NCBI RefSeq assembly: GCF_037974265.1 | Contig: NZ_CP150233.1 | Span: forward strand, 1,550,001-1,614,000 | From: Paenibacillus sp. FSL R5-0623 | Lineage (GTDB): Bacteria; Bacillota; Bacilli; Paenibacillales; Paenibacillaceae | DNA: 64,000 nt | Direction of reading: 5' to 3' | Part shown: in pieces, positions 16,526 to 26,506 of the stretch | How the letters are laid out: each line of letters begins with the position of its first letter | Numbering within the stretch: the stretch's first letter is position 1 | The notes under the pieces: model-generated | The model's input: the letters and a program-made list of their open reading frames with translations, nothing else | Told to the model about the DNA's origin: nothing | The model's database searches: none | Translations under genes and position numbers: made by a program

Positions 16526-16993
16526 TTATTTAATCAAATGTTGATAAGGGGAATAATCGATTTTGTTTTTCTCCAAAAATTTGACCAAAAACTTATTATC
16601 CCGCTTCGGTGTGGCTATAATGTAACCTTTGATGCAGTGATCTCTCGATACTTCCGTGGCATTGTCTTCAACTGCAATTTTACCGATCTCTGCAGCAATG
16701 GAATGTTTGGCAATGTCACGAAATGGCCCTGGCACAGGCTCCACAAGTTGATCCAAAAAAGCTTTGGCTTCATCTGTCCATAAGTGACGGCTGGCTTCAA
16801 CCCAATAATTCTGCCAATCCAGTTTGGACTTTCCATCCGCTTTTGGTAGCACTTTCAAAAACTTGCGCATCATGAAGAATCCACCGATACACATGCTGCC
16901 TAGCAATAAAAAAGTCCAGAATGCGATCGTATTCATAAACCAATTGCTGGGGGAACTGCTGGTCAGTATCATCGCGTAGGAGTCGAAAATCAT
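16526..16993 (-). CDS. DUF2621 family membrane protein (YneK-like)
   Basis: 155 residues. One N-terminal membrane helix (FMNTIAFWTFLLLGSMCIGGF, about 17-38) is followed by a soluble domain of about 110 residues (WTDEAKAFLDQLVEPVPGPFR, HCIKGYIIATPKRDNKFLVKFLEKN). This matches the Bacillales DUF2621 family by pattern; role unknown. Start ATG 16993 has AGGTGA seven bases upstream; the longer start at 17014 has none. Confidence 0.85.
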   Translation of the reverse strand: MIFDSYAMILTSSSPSNWFMNTIAFWTFLLLGSMCIGGFFMMRKFLKVLPKADGKSKLDWQNYWVEASRHLWTDEAKAFLDQLVEPVPGPFRDIAKHSIAAEIGKIAVEDNATEVSRDHCIKGYIIATPKRDNKFLVKFLEKNKIDYSPYQHLIK

Positions 16994-17163
16994 TGCGGAG
17001 TCACCTCGGTTCATTGATTTTCACAGAAAGACGGATTCCGCCTACCCATGTTCCACATATTAGCTGTAAAAAATAGCCTCTATCCCGAATTATAGCGCAT
17101 TTCTAGATTTATTTCGATAATCGCGTTAGAATAAGGGATAATTCAGATTAAGGGGGATCAATA

Positions 17164-18270
17164 ATGCTGAAAATCGGCTCCCACGTGTCCTTTTCGGACA
17201 AGGGATTATTGAGTGCAACGAAGGAAGCGTCCTCGTACGGTTCCAGTTCGTTTATGATATATACGGGTGCACCACAGAATACACGTCGAAAGCCAATCGA
17301 ATCCATGTATATTGAAGAAGGCAAACTTGCCATGCAAGAGGGTGGAATGGAAGATATCGTTGTCCATGCACCGTACATTATTAATCTTGGCTCATACAAA
17401 GACAACACGTATAGACTCGCTGTAGATTTTCTTCAGGAAGAGATCCGTCGTACACATGCCATTGGTGTCAAAAACATCGTATTACATCCCGGCGCATTTA
17501 CGGATAAAGATGCCCACTATGGGATCGGACGGATCGCAGAAGGGTTGAATGAAGTGCTGGAGGGTGTGAAAGAGACAGATGTGAACATCGCTCTGGAGAC
17601 CATGGCTGGCAAAGGTACGGAGATGGGGCGCAGTTTCGAAGAGATCGCCCAGATTATTGAGAAAGTAACGTATAACGAGCGCCTGACAGTGTGTATGGAT
17701 ACATGCCACATTCATGATGCCGGATACGATATCGTTAACGATTTTGACGGTGTATTGGAACAATTCGATCGTACGGTAGGACTTGACCGCATTGCCGTAA
17801 TGCATATTAATGATAGTAAGAATGCTGTGGGTGCGCACAAGGACCGTCATACACCAATTGGTTCTGGCTGGATCGGGTTTGAGGCGATTAACCGCATCGT
17901 CAACCATGAGAAGCTTCAAGGACGTCCATTTATTCTGGAGACACCTTGGATTGGTAAAGAGGCCAAGACACAGCGTCCAATGTATGAAGTGGAGATTGCG
18001 CTGCTGCGTGGGGATGTTGCCGGTCGTTTCGGCCAGGAATTCCTGACAGAAGTAGAGCAGTTGCAACACTTTTTCAAAGGTAAAGAGATTGAGTCCCGTT
18101 CGTATATTCTGGATGTGTGGACGCTGCTCAAAAATGATGCCAAAGCCAAAAAGGCAGATCCGCGCGAACCGCTGGAACGCCTCTATGACATGGTGGCTGA
18201 AGCTGCACTATTCCCGCATTTGAATGAAGAACAACTGAATCATCGCTTGATTGCATGGCTTGCGGGTTAA
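17164..18270 (+). CDS. nfo: endonuclease IV (AP endonuclease) with C-terminal extension
   Basis: 368-residue zinc enzyme that cuts DNA 5' to abasic sites in base excision repair. The TIM-barrel metal ligands are all visible: HAPY (about 65), [44 protein letters not shown] and ILETP. The family is normally 280-300 residues; here about 80 more follow ([19 protein letters not shown] to HRLIAWLAG), a helical extension. Start ATG follows AGGGGGA. A 42-base gap separates it from purU and there is no terminator, so they may be co-transcribed. Confidence 0.95.
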   Translation: MLKIGSHVSFSDKGLLSATKEASSYGSSSFMIYTGAPQNTRRKPIESMYIEEGKLAMQEGGMEDIVVHAPYIINLGSYKDNTYRLAVDFLQEEIRRTHAIGVKNIVLHPGAFTDKDAHYGIGRIAEGLNEVLEGVKETDVNIALETMAGKGTEMGRSFEEIAQIIEKVTYNERLTVCMDTCHIHDAGYDIVNDFDGVLEQFDRTVGLDRIAVMHINDSKNAVGAHKDRHTPIGSGWIGFEAINRIVNHEKLQGRPFILETPWIGKEAKTQRPMYEVEIALLRGDVAGRFGQEFLTEVEQLQHFFKGKEIESRSYILDVWTLLKNDAKAKKADPREPLERLYDMVAEAALFPHLNEEQLNHRLIAWLAG

Positions 18271-18312
18271 TCCCGCAGGTCATGGCTTAATTGAAGGAGG
18301 AAGAATAACCCG

Positions 18313-19206
18313 ATGGAGATCCACACTAAACAAGTACGCCCTGATTCTAAAAACCGCGCGGATCGTGCGCGCATGCTTATTTCCTGTCCCGATGGTCCAG
18401 GAATTGTAGCTGCCGTCTCTCATTTCCTGCACCAGCATGGTGCAAACATCGTTCAGTCGGACCAGTATACCATGGACCCTGCTGGCGGCATGTTCTTTAT
18501 GCGGATTGAGTTTGATCTTCCGCAATTGTTGGTCAATTTGCCGAAACTGGAAGCTGATTTTGCAGAAGTGGCAAGCCGTTTCCAAATGGAGTGGACGTTA
18601 TCTGCGGTCAGCCGCAAGAAGAAACTGGCTATCTTTGTATCTAAAGAAGATCATTGTCTGGTTGAATTGTTGTGGCAATGGCAGGCAGGCGACCTGGATG
18701 CCGATATTGCGCTTGTGGTCAGCAACCATCTGGACATGAAGGACTATGTAGAATCATTCGGTATTCCATATCATCATATTCCGGTTACAGCAGATACGAA
18801 GAAAGAAGCGGAACAGCGCCAACTGGACGTCATCGGCAACGATGTGGATGTGATCATTCTGGCTCGTTACATGCAGATCATCTCTCCCATGTTTATTGAG
18901 CACTACCGTAATCGAATCATTAATATCCACCATTCGTTCCTGCCAGCCTTTGTGGGTGGTAAACCGTATGCGCAGGCGTACAACCGTGGTGTCAAAATTA
19001 TCGGTGCAACAGCGCATTATGTTACGGAAGAACTGGATGGCGGCCCGATTATTGAACAGGACGTGCAACGTGTAAGCCACGGGGACGATGTAACCGAGCT
19101 GAAACGTATCGGACGTACCATTGAGCGTGTTGTGCTCGCACGTGCCGTGAAATGGCATGTTGAAGACCGTGTTCTTGTTCACGAAAATAAAACCGTCGTA
19201 TTTTAA
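18313..19206 (+). CDS. purU: formyltetrahydrofolate deformylase
   Basis: 297 residues. Hydrolyses 10-formyl-THF to formate and THF, balancing one-carbon pools. The N-terminal ACT domain (MLISCPDGPGIVAAVSHFL, about 21-40) is followed by a formyltransferase-like domain with NIHHSFLPAF, GGKPYAQAYNRG and the downstream TAHYVTEELDGGPII containing the catalytic Asp. Length is typical. ATG 18313 follows GGAGG by 12 bases, slightly long. Confidence 0.95.
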   Translation: MEIHTKQVRPDSKNRADRARMLISCPDGPGIVAAVSHFLHQHGANIVQSDQYTMDPAGGMFFMRIEFDLPQLLVNLPKLEADFAEVASRFQMEWTLSAVSRKKKLAIFVSKEDHCLVELLWQWQAGDLDADIALVVSNHLDMKDYVESFGIPYHHIPVTADTKKEAEQRQLDVIGNDVDVIILARYMQIISPMFIEHYRNRIINIHHSFLPAFVGGKPYAQAYNRGVKIIGATAHYVTEELDGGPIIEQDVQRVSHGDDVTELKRIGRTIERVVLARAVKWHVEDRVLVHENKTVVF

Positions 19207-19262
19207 GCTCATGCTTTAATACTGTGCAAGGTTGATTCGGAACCACGTAATAGATTAACAAC

Positions 19263-19300
19263 AAAGCGACCCCATTTCGTTTATGAAACGGGAGTCGCTT
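19263..19300. terminator. bidirectional terminator between purU and yqhR
   Basis: AAAGCGAC (19263-19270) pairs with GTCGCTTT, extended by CCC/GGG. It is flanked by TTTTTT on the plus strand, and the two genes converge on it. Confidence 0.85.
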
Positions 19301-19763
19301 TTTTTGTTGTGTTGATATACTTTCCGCACAAGCCAAGCATAATACCAAACAGCAGATGTCCTACAATCCAGTAGAGGATGGCGGACAGATCGTACAGGTC
19401 TGGAACACGTGATGACAATTGAGAGAGTGGGATATAGAGCAAGGACGAGACTGCACCAAGTAAAATTCCTTTGATCATAGGGCCGCCTGAATGTCGTACC
19501 CACCACAGATAGAAGATACCGATGACAACGGACACGATGAGATGCAAAGCAAATTCAATGAATTCGGGTAAGGTTGGCGGAAGACCAGGCACAAAATCAA
19601 TATTCAGCAGCAGAGTATATACTTGTTCACCTGTGTTGGCCTGAATCATTTTGAGGAAAAATCCCAGTACAACTCCCGAGAGAATTCCCGTTAAAATACC
19701 GGATAACCAGGGTAATGAGTGTTTTACCGATGTTGATGGGTGAGCAGCAGGATCTGGCGTGAT
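19281..19763 (-). CDS. yqhR: YqhR-like membrane protein, probable ATC start
   Basis: 160 residues if read from ATC 19763, with four hydrophobic helices. The frame's first ATG (19649) lies after the first helix (SLPWLSGILTGILSGVVLGFF), which YqhR proteins possess. Upstream the frame is open to a TAG and holds no ATG, GTG or TTG, but AGGAGG (19769-19774 on the complement) sits five bases before ATC. I therefore take ATC as the start; an annotation from 19649 would be 122 residues and lack the first helix. Function of YqhR unknown. It overlaps the shared terminator at its 3' end. Confidence 0.75.
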   Translation of the reverse strand: MTPDPAAHPSTSVKHSLPWLSGILTGILSGVVLGFFLKMIQANTGEQVYTLLLNIDFVPGLPPTLPEFIEFALHLIVSVVIGIFYLWWVRHSGGPMIKGILLGAVSSLLYIPLSQLSSRVPDLYDLSAILYWIVGHLLFGIMLGLCGKYINTTKKATPVS

Positions 19764-19774
19764 CGTGACCTCCT

Positions 19775-20194
19775 ATGATTGACGAGTGTACATTTGAAAA
19801 GTAAACCAATGCCCGAATCTCGAATCCATAATTAAGGAACATTATATGTGAATTGAGGATGAATATCTAAAAAATGCATGGTTTTCAGGTTAAAGGTTAT
19901 ACTTCATGCGATGGATTTGTGAGGCTCCTTAAGTCTGCTTTTGGAATTTAGTACCTTGTAAAGTGCGATTTTTGCTTGATAAGCCAAGGATTATTCATCA
20001 CAAACCACCGATTTTCACGAACTTCTAAAAGAAGGTTATGGAAAAGCTTCACGCCAAGTGATACAATACAAAAGTGAATAAGTCAAAATGAAACACTCAA
20101 GCGGATTCACTTATTGTGAAATTCGGTTTGCTTGTATGATGAGAGGGATTCGCTTGCGCACCCGACTTATCTAAAGACATGAGGAGGACAAACC
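19775..20194. other. long intergenic region upstream of transketolase
   Basis: About 420 bases without a gene. I see no convincing sigma-A promoter. AGTGAAT (20072-20078) and its inverse ATTCACT (20105-20111) could form a leader stem, and TACAAT near 20062 is a possible -10 without a good -35. Only the tkt ribosome site GAGGAGG is clear. Confidence 0.3.
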
Positions 20195-22237
20195 ATGACT
20201 GACAAGAACGAAGCGATTCAAAAGGACGAGAACACTACAATCGACAACCTGTCGATTACTACCGTACGTACTTTGGCGATTGATGCAATTGAGAAGGCAA
20301 ATTCCGGACATCCGGGTATGCCTATGGGCTCCGCTCCAATGGGGTACCAACTTTTTGCAAAAACGATGACTCATAACCCGGACCACCCAACTTGGGTTAA
20401 CCGGGACCGTTTTGTCCTGTCTGCAGGACATGGCTCCATGTTGCTGTACAGCTTGCTGCACCTGAGCGGATATGATCTTCCAATGGAAGAACTGAAACAG
20501 TTCCGTCAATGGGGAAGCAAAACTCCGGGTCACCCGGAATTCGGACATACTGCAGGTGTTGATGCAACAACTGGCCCACTGGGTCAAGGTATTGCAATGG
20601 CTGTAGGTATGGCGATGGCTGAAGCTCAACTGGGCGCAACATACAATAAAGACAAATTCAACGTAGTTGACCACTACACTTACGCAATCTGTGGTGATGG
20701 TGACTTGATGGAAGGCGTATCTCATGAATCAGCTTCCCTGGCTGGACGTTTGCACCTGGGCAAACTGATCATGTTGTTCGACTCCAATGACATCACGCTT
20801 GATGGTAAATTGGATCTGTCTTCTTCCGAAAGCATCGCTAAGCGTTTTGAAGCTTATGGCTGGCAAGTGCTGCGCGTTGAAGATGGTAACGATCTGCCTG
20901 CAATCGAAAAAGCAATTCAGGAAGGTCAAGCAGATACACTGCGTCCTACACTGATCGAAGTTAAAACGGTTATCGGTTATGGTAGCCCGAACAAACAAGG
21001 TAAAGGCGGCCACGGCGGTACTCACGGATCTCCACTGGGTGCAGACGAAGCCAAATTGACTAAAGAGTATTACAAATGGGTTTACGAAGAAAACTTCCAC
21101 GTACCTGCTGAAGTTCGCGATCACTTTGCACAAGTGAAAGATCGTGGTATCTCTGCAAACAAAGCTTGGGACGAGAAATTTGCCGAGTACAAAAAAGCTT
21201 TCCCTGAGCTGGCAGCTCAATTCGAAACAGCGATTAACGGCGACCTTCCAGAAGGTTGGGACCGTGATCTTCCTAAATATGCAGCAACAGACAAAGCGCT
21301 CTCCACTCGTGTAGCATCCGGTAACGCTCTGAACGGTCTGGCGCACAATGTGCCACAACTGACAGGTGGATCTGCTGACTTGGAAAGCTCCACAATGACT
21401 CACTTGAACAACCTGGAGAACTTCACACCTGAAGATTACTCCGGCCGTAACATCTACTTCGGTATCCGTGAATTCGGTATGGCAGGAGCAATGAACGGTA
21501 TGGCACTGCACAGCGGTGTGAAAGTATTCGGAGGTACGTTCTTCGTATTTACCGATTACCTGCGTCCGGCTGTTCGTCTGGCTGCCCTGATGGGACTGCC
21601 TGTAACGTATGTTCTGACTCACGACAGTATCGCTGTTGGTGAAGACGGTCCTACGCATGAACCGATCGAGCAATTGGCATCCCTGCGTATCATTCCTAAC
21701 CTGACGGTTATTCGTCCGGCTGATGGTAATGAAACTTCGGCTGCTTGGGCTTACGCGCTTGAGAACAAGAGCAACCCGGTTGCACTCGTACTCACTCGTC
21801 AAAACCTGCCGATCCTGGAAGGTACGGTTGAAGGTTCACGTGAGAACGTGAAACGTGGTGCTTATGTTGTCTCTGATGCAAAAGATGGCAAAGCGGTAGC
21901 ACAAATCATCGCTACAGGTTCTGAAGTGCAATTGGCTGTTAAAGCTCAAGCAGCACTTGCTGAACAAGGCATCCAAGTTCGCGTAATCAGTATGCCAAGC
22001 TGGGATCTGTTCGAGAAACAAGACAAAGCTTATAAAGAGTCCGTTCTTCTTCCGGATGTTAAAGCGCGTCTTGCGATTGAAATGGCTTATCCAATGGGCT
22101 GGGAGAAATATGTTGGAGATCAAGGTGACATTCTCGGAATAAGCACATTTGGTGCATCCGCGCCTGGTGACCGTGTTATCCAAGAATATGGCTTTACAGT
22201 GGATAACGTGGTTAGCCGCGTAAAAGCATTGCTGTAA
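20195..22237 (+). CDS. tkt: transketolase
   Basis: 680-residue thiamine-diphosphate enzyme of the pentose phosphate pathway. The TPP motif [12 protein letters not shown] with downstream DSND is at about 168-203. The pyrimidine-binding middle domain has [17 protein letters not shown], and the phosphate-binding [15 protein letters not shown] follows. Ends in the standard transketolase C-terminal domain. The preferred-codon-rich sequence is typical of a highly expressed gene. Start ATG follows GAGGAGG. Confidence 0.97.
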   Translation: MTDKNEAIQKDENTTIDNLSITTVRTLAIDAIEKANSGHPGMPMGSAPMGYQLFAKTMTHNPDHPTWVNRDRFVLSAGHGSMLLYSLLHLSGYDLPMEELKQFRQWGSKTPGHPEFGHTAGVDATTGPLGQGIAMAVGMAMAEAQLGATYNKDKFNVVDHYTYAICGDGDLMEGVSHESASLAGRLHLGKLIMLFDSNDITLDGKLDLSSSESIAKRFEAYGWQVLRVEDGNDLPAIEKAIQEGQADTLRPTLIEVKTVIGYGSPNKQGKGGHGGTHGSPLGADEAKLTKEYYKWVYEENFHVPAEVRDHFAQVKDRGISANKAWDEKFAEYKKAFPELAAQFETAINGDLPEGWDRDLPKYAATDKALSTRVASGNALNGLAHNVPQLTGGSADLESSTMTHLNNLENFTPEDYSGRNIYFGIREFGMAGAMNGMALHSGVKVFGGTFFVFTDYLRPAVRLAALMGLPVTYVLTHDSIAVGEDGPTHEPIEQLASLRIIPNLTVIRPADGNETSAAWAYALENKSNPVALVLTRQNLPILEGTVEGSRENVKRGAYVVSDAKDGKAVAQIIATGSEVQLAVKAQAALAEQGIQVRVISMPSWDLFEKQDKAYKESVLLPDVKARLAIEMAYPMGWEKYVGDQGDILGISTFGASAPGDRVIQEYGFTVDNVVSRVKALL

Positions 22238-22242
22238 TAGAG

Positions 22243-22383
22243 GTTGTTCGAAAAGTCTGCTTTTGATTATGAAGGATGCCTCACGGCATCATCAGCATCG
22301 AATATGGGATTCAGCCGAAATACTCCATTTCTAGCTTCATCCCATCTTCTCGGTACTGAAAACCTGACTTTTTGAACACACAC
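22243..22383. repeat. inverted-repeat element with TTGTTC/AAAAGTC ends
   Basis: Left end GTTGTTCGAAAAGTCTG (22243-22259) and the inverse of the right end GTTCAAAAAGTCAGGTTTT (22360-22378) are imperfect terminal inverted repeats around a 95-base AT/GC-mixed core with no reading frame. A very short relative lies at 2363-2395. Nothing else is seen in the tkt-ppnP gap. Confidence 0.6.
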
Positions 22384-22536
22384 TTATAGCTTCATAAGCG
22401 CTGCTATGGTTGGGAGGGCGTCATGCTGTCCTGATCCATGGCAGTAAGTTATTTCCGCAGAGCATGGGCGGTAACTCGTTATCGCCCTGATCTGTTTTGC
22501 CTTTTGTTTTCATTAACTTCAGGGGAGCGGGTACGC

Positions 22537-22854
22537 ATGTCACAATTCGATCAAGTCAGTGTAGTGAAAGAGGCCAACATTTATTATGATGGTCAGGTAA
22601 CCAGCAGAACGGTTATTTTGGGGGATGGCAGCAAAGTGACTCTGGGCATCATGCTTCCAGGCAGTTATGAGTTCGGTACGGATTCCCGTGAAATTATGGA
22701 GATTCTGTCCGGAGATCTGAAAGTATTGCTTCCCGGAGAAGAAGAGTGGCAAGAGATTCAAGGTCAAGCTACGTTCCACGTGCCTGCCGAATCCAAATTT
22801 AAACTGGAGATACGCAGCGTTACTGACTACGTCTGCTCGTACCCGGCGGAATAA
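22537..22854 (+). CDS. ppnP: pyrimidine/purine nucleoside phosphorylase (DUF1255)
   Basis: 105-residue single-cupin protein that phosphorolyses several nucleosides to base and ribose-1-phosphate. Diagnostic features are VYYDG-like NIYYDGQVTSRTV, GIMLPGSYEFGT and the closing FKLEIRSVTDYVCSY. ATG 22537 is chosen because AGGGGAG lies six bases upstream and the family is about 95-105 residues; the in-frame start at 22438 would add 33 residues not seen in the family. Confidence 0.93.
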   Translation: MSQFDQVSVVKEANIYYDGQVTSRTVILGDGSKVTLGIMLPGSYEFGTDSREIMEILSGDLKVLLPGEEEWQEIQGQATFHVPAESKFKLEIRSVTDYVCSYPAE

Positions 22855-22860
22855 CATAAG

Positions 22861-22904
22861 AAGGGTAAGCAGAACCGCAACCCGCGGATTCGGTTTACCC
22901 TTTT
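22861..22904 (+). terminator. intrinsic terminator after ppnP
   Basis: AAGGGTAA (22861-22868) pairs with TTACCCTT (22895-22902), with inner AACCG/CGG pairing, followed by TTT. Confidence 0.8.
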
Positions 22905-23043
22905 TGCTTCTTGAATTCTAACGACAAAGTTCGAGCTGCAAGCTTGTCAGCCCCGTGGATTTGAAGTATCCTTAAGGCAAGTTGTTTAGAATGGAATACG
23001 GATACGGAAAAAATATAACCGAAATCAGGAGGTTTTTGAGATC

Positions 23044-24399
23044 ATGGCAAAAAAAGTGACATTTGACTATAGCACGGCATTGCAATTTGTAAATCAGCAC
23101 GAAGTGGATTATTTTGCAGAACCGATTCGTCTGGCTCATGAGCAGCTTCACAACGGAACAGGAACAGGCTCCGATTATCTCGGCTGGATTGACCTTCCAA
23201 CGGCTTATGACAAAGAAGAGTTCGCCCGCATTCAAAAAGCGGCTGCCAAAATCCAAAGCGACTCCGAAGTACTGATCGTTATCGGTATCGGTGGATCATA
23301 CCTGGGTGCACGTGCAGCGATTGAAATGCTGACTCACTCTTTCTATAACAATCTGCCAAAAGACAAACGCAAAACGCCTGAAATCTATTTTGCAGGAAAC
23401 AATATCAGCTCCACATATGTAACTCATTTGCTGGATCTGGTTGAAGGCAAAGATTTCTCCGTTAACGTCATCTCCAAATCCGGTACAACAACAGAGCCGG
23501 CAATTGCATTCCGTATCTTCCGTGCAGCACTGGAAGAGAAATATGGTAAAGAAGAAGCTCGCAAACGCATCTATGCTACAACAGACAAAGCACGCGGTGC
23601 ATTGAAAGAACTGGCAAATGCAGAAGGATACGAATCTTTCATTATCCCTGATGATGTAGGCGGACGTTACTCCGTTCTGACAGCTGTAGGTTTGCTGCCA
23701 ATCGCAGCAGCTGGTATCAGCATCGAAGAAATGATTCAAGGTGCGGCTGACGCATCCAAAGAATACAGCAACCCGAACGTAGCTGAGAATGAAGCATATC
23801 AATATGCTGCAGTTCGTAACGCATTGTATCGCAAAGGCAAAGGAACTGAGATTCTTGTAAACTACGAGCCTTCCCTGCACTTCGTATCTGAGTGGTGGAA
23901 ACAACTGTTTGGAGAGAGTGAAGGTAAAGACTACAAAGGGATCTATCCTGCATCCGTTGATTTCTCTACAGACTTGCACTCCATGGGTCAATTCATTCAG
24001 GAAGGTAGCCGGAATATCTTCGAAACTGTTATCCAGGTTACTGAAGTTTCTGAGCATATCTCAATCAAATCCGATCCGGACGATCTGGATGGTCTGAACT
24101 TCCTTGAAGGTAAAACGATGGACTTTGTTAACAAAAAAGCATTCCAGGGAACACTGCTTGCACATACAGATGGTCAAGTACCAAACCTGATTGTGAACAT
24201 TCCAGATATGACTCCATATTCTTTCGGATATCTGGTATACTTCTTTGAAAAAGCATGCGGTATCAGTGGCTACCTGCTGGGCGTCAACCCATTTGACCAA
24301 CCAGGCGTGGAAGCTTACAAGAAAAATATGTTCGCATTGCTGGGCAAACCAGGCTTTGAAGAAGAGAAAGCAGCGCTCGAAGCGAGACTTTCCGAATAA
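23044..24399 (+). CDS. pgi: glucose-6-phosphate isomerase
   Basis: 451 residues, glycolysis/gluconeogenesis. Shows [18 protein letters not shown] (about 80-97), the sugar-phosphate loop [15 protein letters not shown], the catalytic Glu region [12 protein letters not shown] and the final Lys segment of the bacterial Pgi. Length matches the Bacillus enzyme (450). Start ATG follows AGGAGG. Confidence 0.97.
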   Translation: MAKKVTFDYSTALQFVNQHEVDYFAEPIRLAHEQLHNGTGTGSDYLGWIDLPTAYDKEEFARIQKAAAKIQSDSEVLIVIGIGGSYLGARAAIEMLTHSFYNNLPKDKRKTPEIYFAGNNISSTYVTHLLDLVEGKDFSVNVISKSGTTTEPAIAFRIFRAALEEKYGKEEARKRIYATTDKARGALKELANAEGYESFIIPDDVGGRYSVLTAVGLLPIAAAGISIEEMIQGAADASKEYSNPNVAENEAYQYAAVRNALYRKGKGTEILVNYEPSLHFVSEWWKQLFGESEGKDYKGIYPASVDFSTDLHSMGQFIQEGSRNIFETVIQVTEVSEHISIKSDPDDLDGLNFLEGKTMDFVNKKAFQGTLLAHTDGQVPNLIVNIPDMTPYSFGYLVYFFEKACGISGYLLGVNPFDQPGVEAYKKNMFALLGKPGFEEEKAALEARLSE

Positions 24400-24497
24400 T
24401 TCATCGGTCTGCTCATATAGTTGAATAAGGTAATGTAAATCTAACCGTGAATCACTGTTTGTGTAAGATGCAGGGTTCCCGGATGTAGATAACCAGG

Positions 24498-24534
24498 GCA
24501 GTTCGTCCGCGTTCGCGCGGTGAACTGCTTTCTT
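24498..24534 (+). terminator. intrinsic terminator after pgi
   Basis: GCAGTTC (24498-24504) pairs with GAACTGC (24522-24528) around a GC-rich inner stem (CCGCG/CGCGG), followed by TTTCTT. Confidence 0.75.
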
Positions 24535-24575
24535 GTAAAATGGACTCAGGAAAAGATCAGAAAGTTGGATTTGGG

Positions 24576-25208
24576 ATGATTGAACGTTATCGCACGGTTC
24601 GAGGACCGGGCAATCTGGAAATTGTAATCAAGAAGTCGCGATTTATCGGTCATATTATGCCGGTCACGACAGAGGCAGAAGCTGTTGCTTTCATCGAAGA
24701 GATCAAGAAAAAACATTGGAATGCAACTCATAACTGCTCTGCATACATGATTGGGGAGCGGGACGAGATCCAGAAGCAATCCGATGACGGGGAACCCAGC
24801 GGAACAGCAGGGAAACCCATTCTTGAAGTGATCAAAAATCAGAAATTAAAAAATGTGGCAATTGTGGTTACGCGATACTTCGGGGGAATTATGCTTGGAG
24901 CTGGCGGGTTAATTCGTGCTTATACGGATGGAGCTGTAGCAGCCATTGAAGCCGGAGAAGCCATTACCAACGTGCTGCATCGTGAAGTGTTTGTTGAACT
25001 GGATTATACGTGGCTGGGTAAAGTGGAAAATGAGTTAAGAAGCCGGGAAGTCCGTACAGGTGAAACTGGATTCACCGATAAGGTTACGTTGACTTGTCTT
25101 CCGCCGGATAGTGAAACCGAGGCTTTTATAGCCTGGATCACGGATTTGACGCAAGGGCAATCCCGGATCACGGAGGGACAGCGGCTTTATTTTATTGAAG
25201 GGGAATAA
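24576..25208 (+). CDS. yvyE: YigZ/IMPACT family protein (YvyE-like)
   Basis: 210 residues. The N-terminal UPF0029/IMPACT domain (SRFIGHIMPV, HNCSAYMIG, SDDGEPSGTAGKPIL, VVTRYFGGIMLGAGGLIRAY) is followed by a C-terminal ferredoxin-like DUF1949 domain. Related to the eukaryotic translation regulator IMPACT; bacterial role unsettled. ATG 24576 matches the N-terminus of relatives. The ribosome site is weak (GGATTTGGG), and the other in-frame ATG at 24540 has none. A TetR gene starts six bases after the stop. Confidence 0.9.
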   Translation: MIERYRTVRGPGNLEIVIKKSRFIGHIMPVTTEAEAVAFIEEIKKKHWNATHNCSAYMIGERDEIQKQSDDGEPSGTAGKPILEVIKNQKLKNVAIVVTRYFGGIMLGAGGLIRAYTDGAVAAIEAGEAITNVLHREVFVELDYTWLGKVENELRSREVRTGETGFTDKVTLTCLPPDSETEAFIAWITDLTQGQSRITEGQRLYFIEGE

Positions 25209-25213
25209 AATAT

Positions 25214-25816
25214 ATGGCTAGAAGAGCAGTCGAACAGGAGTTGTCGAGGGAGCGGATACTGGAGGCGGCGAGGCACCTTTTTATTACCAAAGGATACCGC
25301 GCCATTTCGATGCGAAGCATCGGCCAGCATCTGGGCTATAGTCATGGGTCGCTGTATTATCACTTTAAGGAAAAGGCAGAGCTGTTCTATGCCATCGTGG
25401 TTGAAGATTTTAATCATCTGGGCCATTTGCTGCTTCAAGCCATGGTCAGGCCGGTTCGTGATGATGTGAGCAAGGTAGAGCACATTATGATGGAGTTTAT
25501 TCGCTTTGGTCTGGAGAACCCATATCAATACGAAATTATGTTTATGATCAGGGACGAAGAACTGTTGTCTTATTGTCGTGCCGAACAGGGACGTTGCTTC
25601 GAATTGTTTGCATCGATTATAAGGCAGTATATGAATGAAGAGAACTGTACGGAAGAGGATATTCAAAGGGTACCGCGTACGCTATTTTTGGCTATGCACG
25701 GATTCATTTCTTATTACATTCAGGACCGTTTAACGTTTGTGGAGATTGAATCGTCTGCGCTGTCTCATGTCAAAGTGCTGTGCCGCAATCTGGGTCAGCA
25801 GCCTGGCGACCAATAA
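25214..25816 (+). CDS. TetR-family transcriptional regulator
   Basis: 200 residues. The N-terminal TetR helix-turn-helix is clear: ERILEAARHLFITKGYRAIS then IGQHLGYSHGSLYYHFKEKAELF (about 15-60). The remaining about 140 residues form a ligand-binding domain with a central Met-rich stretch. Start ATG is preceded by GAAGGGG. It probably shares a transcript with yvyE; no autoregulatory palindrome is seen upstream. Confidence 0.92.
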   Translation: MARRAVEQELSRERILEAARHLFITKGYRAISMRSIGQHLGYSHGSLYYHFKEKAELFYAIVVEDFNHLGHLLLQAMVRPVRDDVSKVEHIMMEFIRFGLENPYQYEIMFMIRDEELLSYCRAEQGRCFELFASIIRQYMNEENCTEEDIQRVPRTLFLAMHGFISYYIQDRLTFVEIESSALSHVKVLCRNLGQQPGDQ

Positions 25817-25919
25817 TGGCGCTGTTGTTGCACCCCTACACTTCAGGGCGGTGATTTGTCATAACTTTAATCCTTTATAACGTTGTCTCGCGAAAGTTAG
25901 TATGCGCAGCAAACCAAGT

Positions 25920-25960
25920 CAGGCGGCTCCGACCCGGAATGAGGGTGGACCGCCTGTTTG
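25920..25960 (+). terminator. probable terminator after the tetR gene
   Basis: CAGGCGG (25920-25926) pairs with CCGCCTG (25950-25956), with further TCC/GGA and CCC/GGG pairs inside, followed by a T-rich stretch. Confidence 0.65.
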
Positions 25961-26006
25961 TGTTTATCAAAAATGAACAAGTGGGTGGCAGGCCTAATGG
26001 ACCCAA

Positions 26007-26408
26007 CTAACCTTCCATGATTTTGAGGAAGTACTCCCGCTCACGTGGTCCATCGAATTCGCAAAAGTAAATGCCTTGCCAGCGGCCAAGCAGCAGCCTG
26101 CCTTCGTGAATAATCACCGTTTGTGATGGCCCTGTTGTAATCGATTTGAGATGAGAGGCTGTATTGCCTTCGGCATGTCGATATTCGGGATGCTCCCAAG
26201 GGTACACTTCATCAAGGCGCAACAATACATCGTGTTTTACATCCGGGTCTGCATTTTCGTTGATGGCAATCCCCGCCGTCGTATGAGGACAGTAGATGAG
26301 CACCGTCCCATTCTGTACACCGCTACTCTGGACAACTTGCTTTACATCCCATGTGATATCCTTCATTTCGTCTCGTGTGGAAGTGGATATATTCTTCGTA
26401 TATAACAT
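26007..26408 (-). CDS. YjbQ/UPF0047 family protein
   Basis: 133 residues, full family length. Conserved blocks VLIYCPHTTAGIAINENADPDV, YRHAEGN, HLKSITTGPSQTVII and GRWQGIYFCEFDGPR carry the three His and Glu/Asp residues that cluster in the YjbQ active site. Some members have weak thiamin-phosphate synthase activity; the physiological role is open. Start ATG 26408 follows AAAGGAG on the minus strand. Confidence 0.93.
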   Translation of the reverse strand: MLYTKNISTSTRDEMKDITWDVKQVVQSSGVQNGTVLIYCPHTTAGIAINENADPDVKHDVLLRLDEVYPWEHPEYRHAEGNTASHLKSITTGPSQTVIIHEGRLLLGRWQGIYFCEFDGPREREYFLKIMEG

Positions 26409-26506
26409 GTTAGATCACTCCTTTGAATCTCATTTCTTACCCTCGATTGTACCTTAACCATTACATACCAAACAAACCACATATGAAGACGGATATCTGA
26501 ATCGCA

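Noticed and set aside
20729-21802. 357-residue open frame antisense to transketolase
   Set aside because: Arises from the biased codon use of a highly expressed gene. Ser/Cys/Arg/Val-rich, no recognisable domain; transketolase is unmistakable on the other strand.
23296-24057. 253-residue open frame antisense to pgi
   Set aside because: Cys/Phe-rich shadow without a domain or ribosome site.
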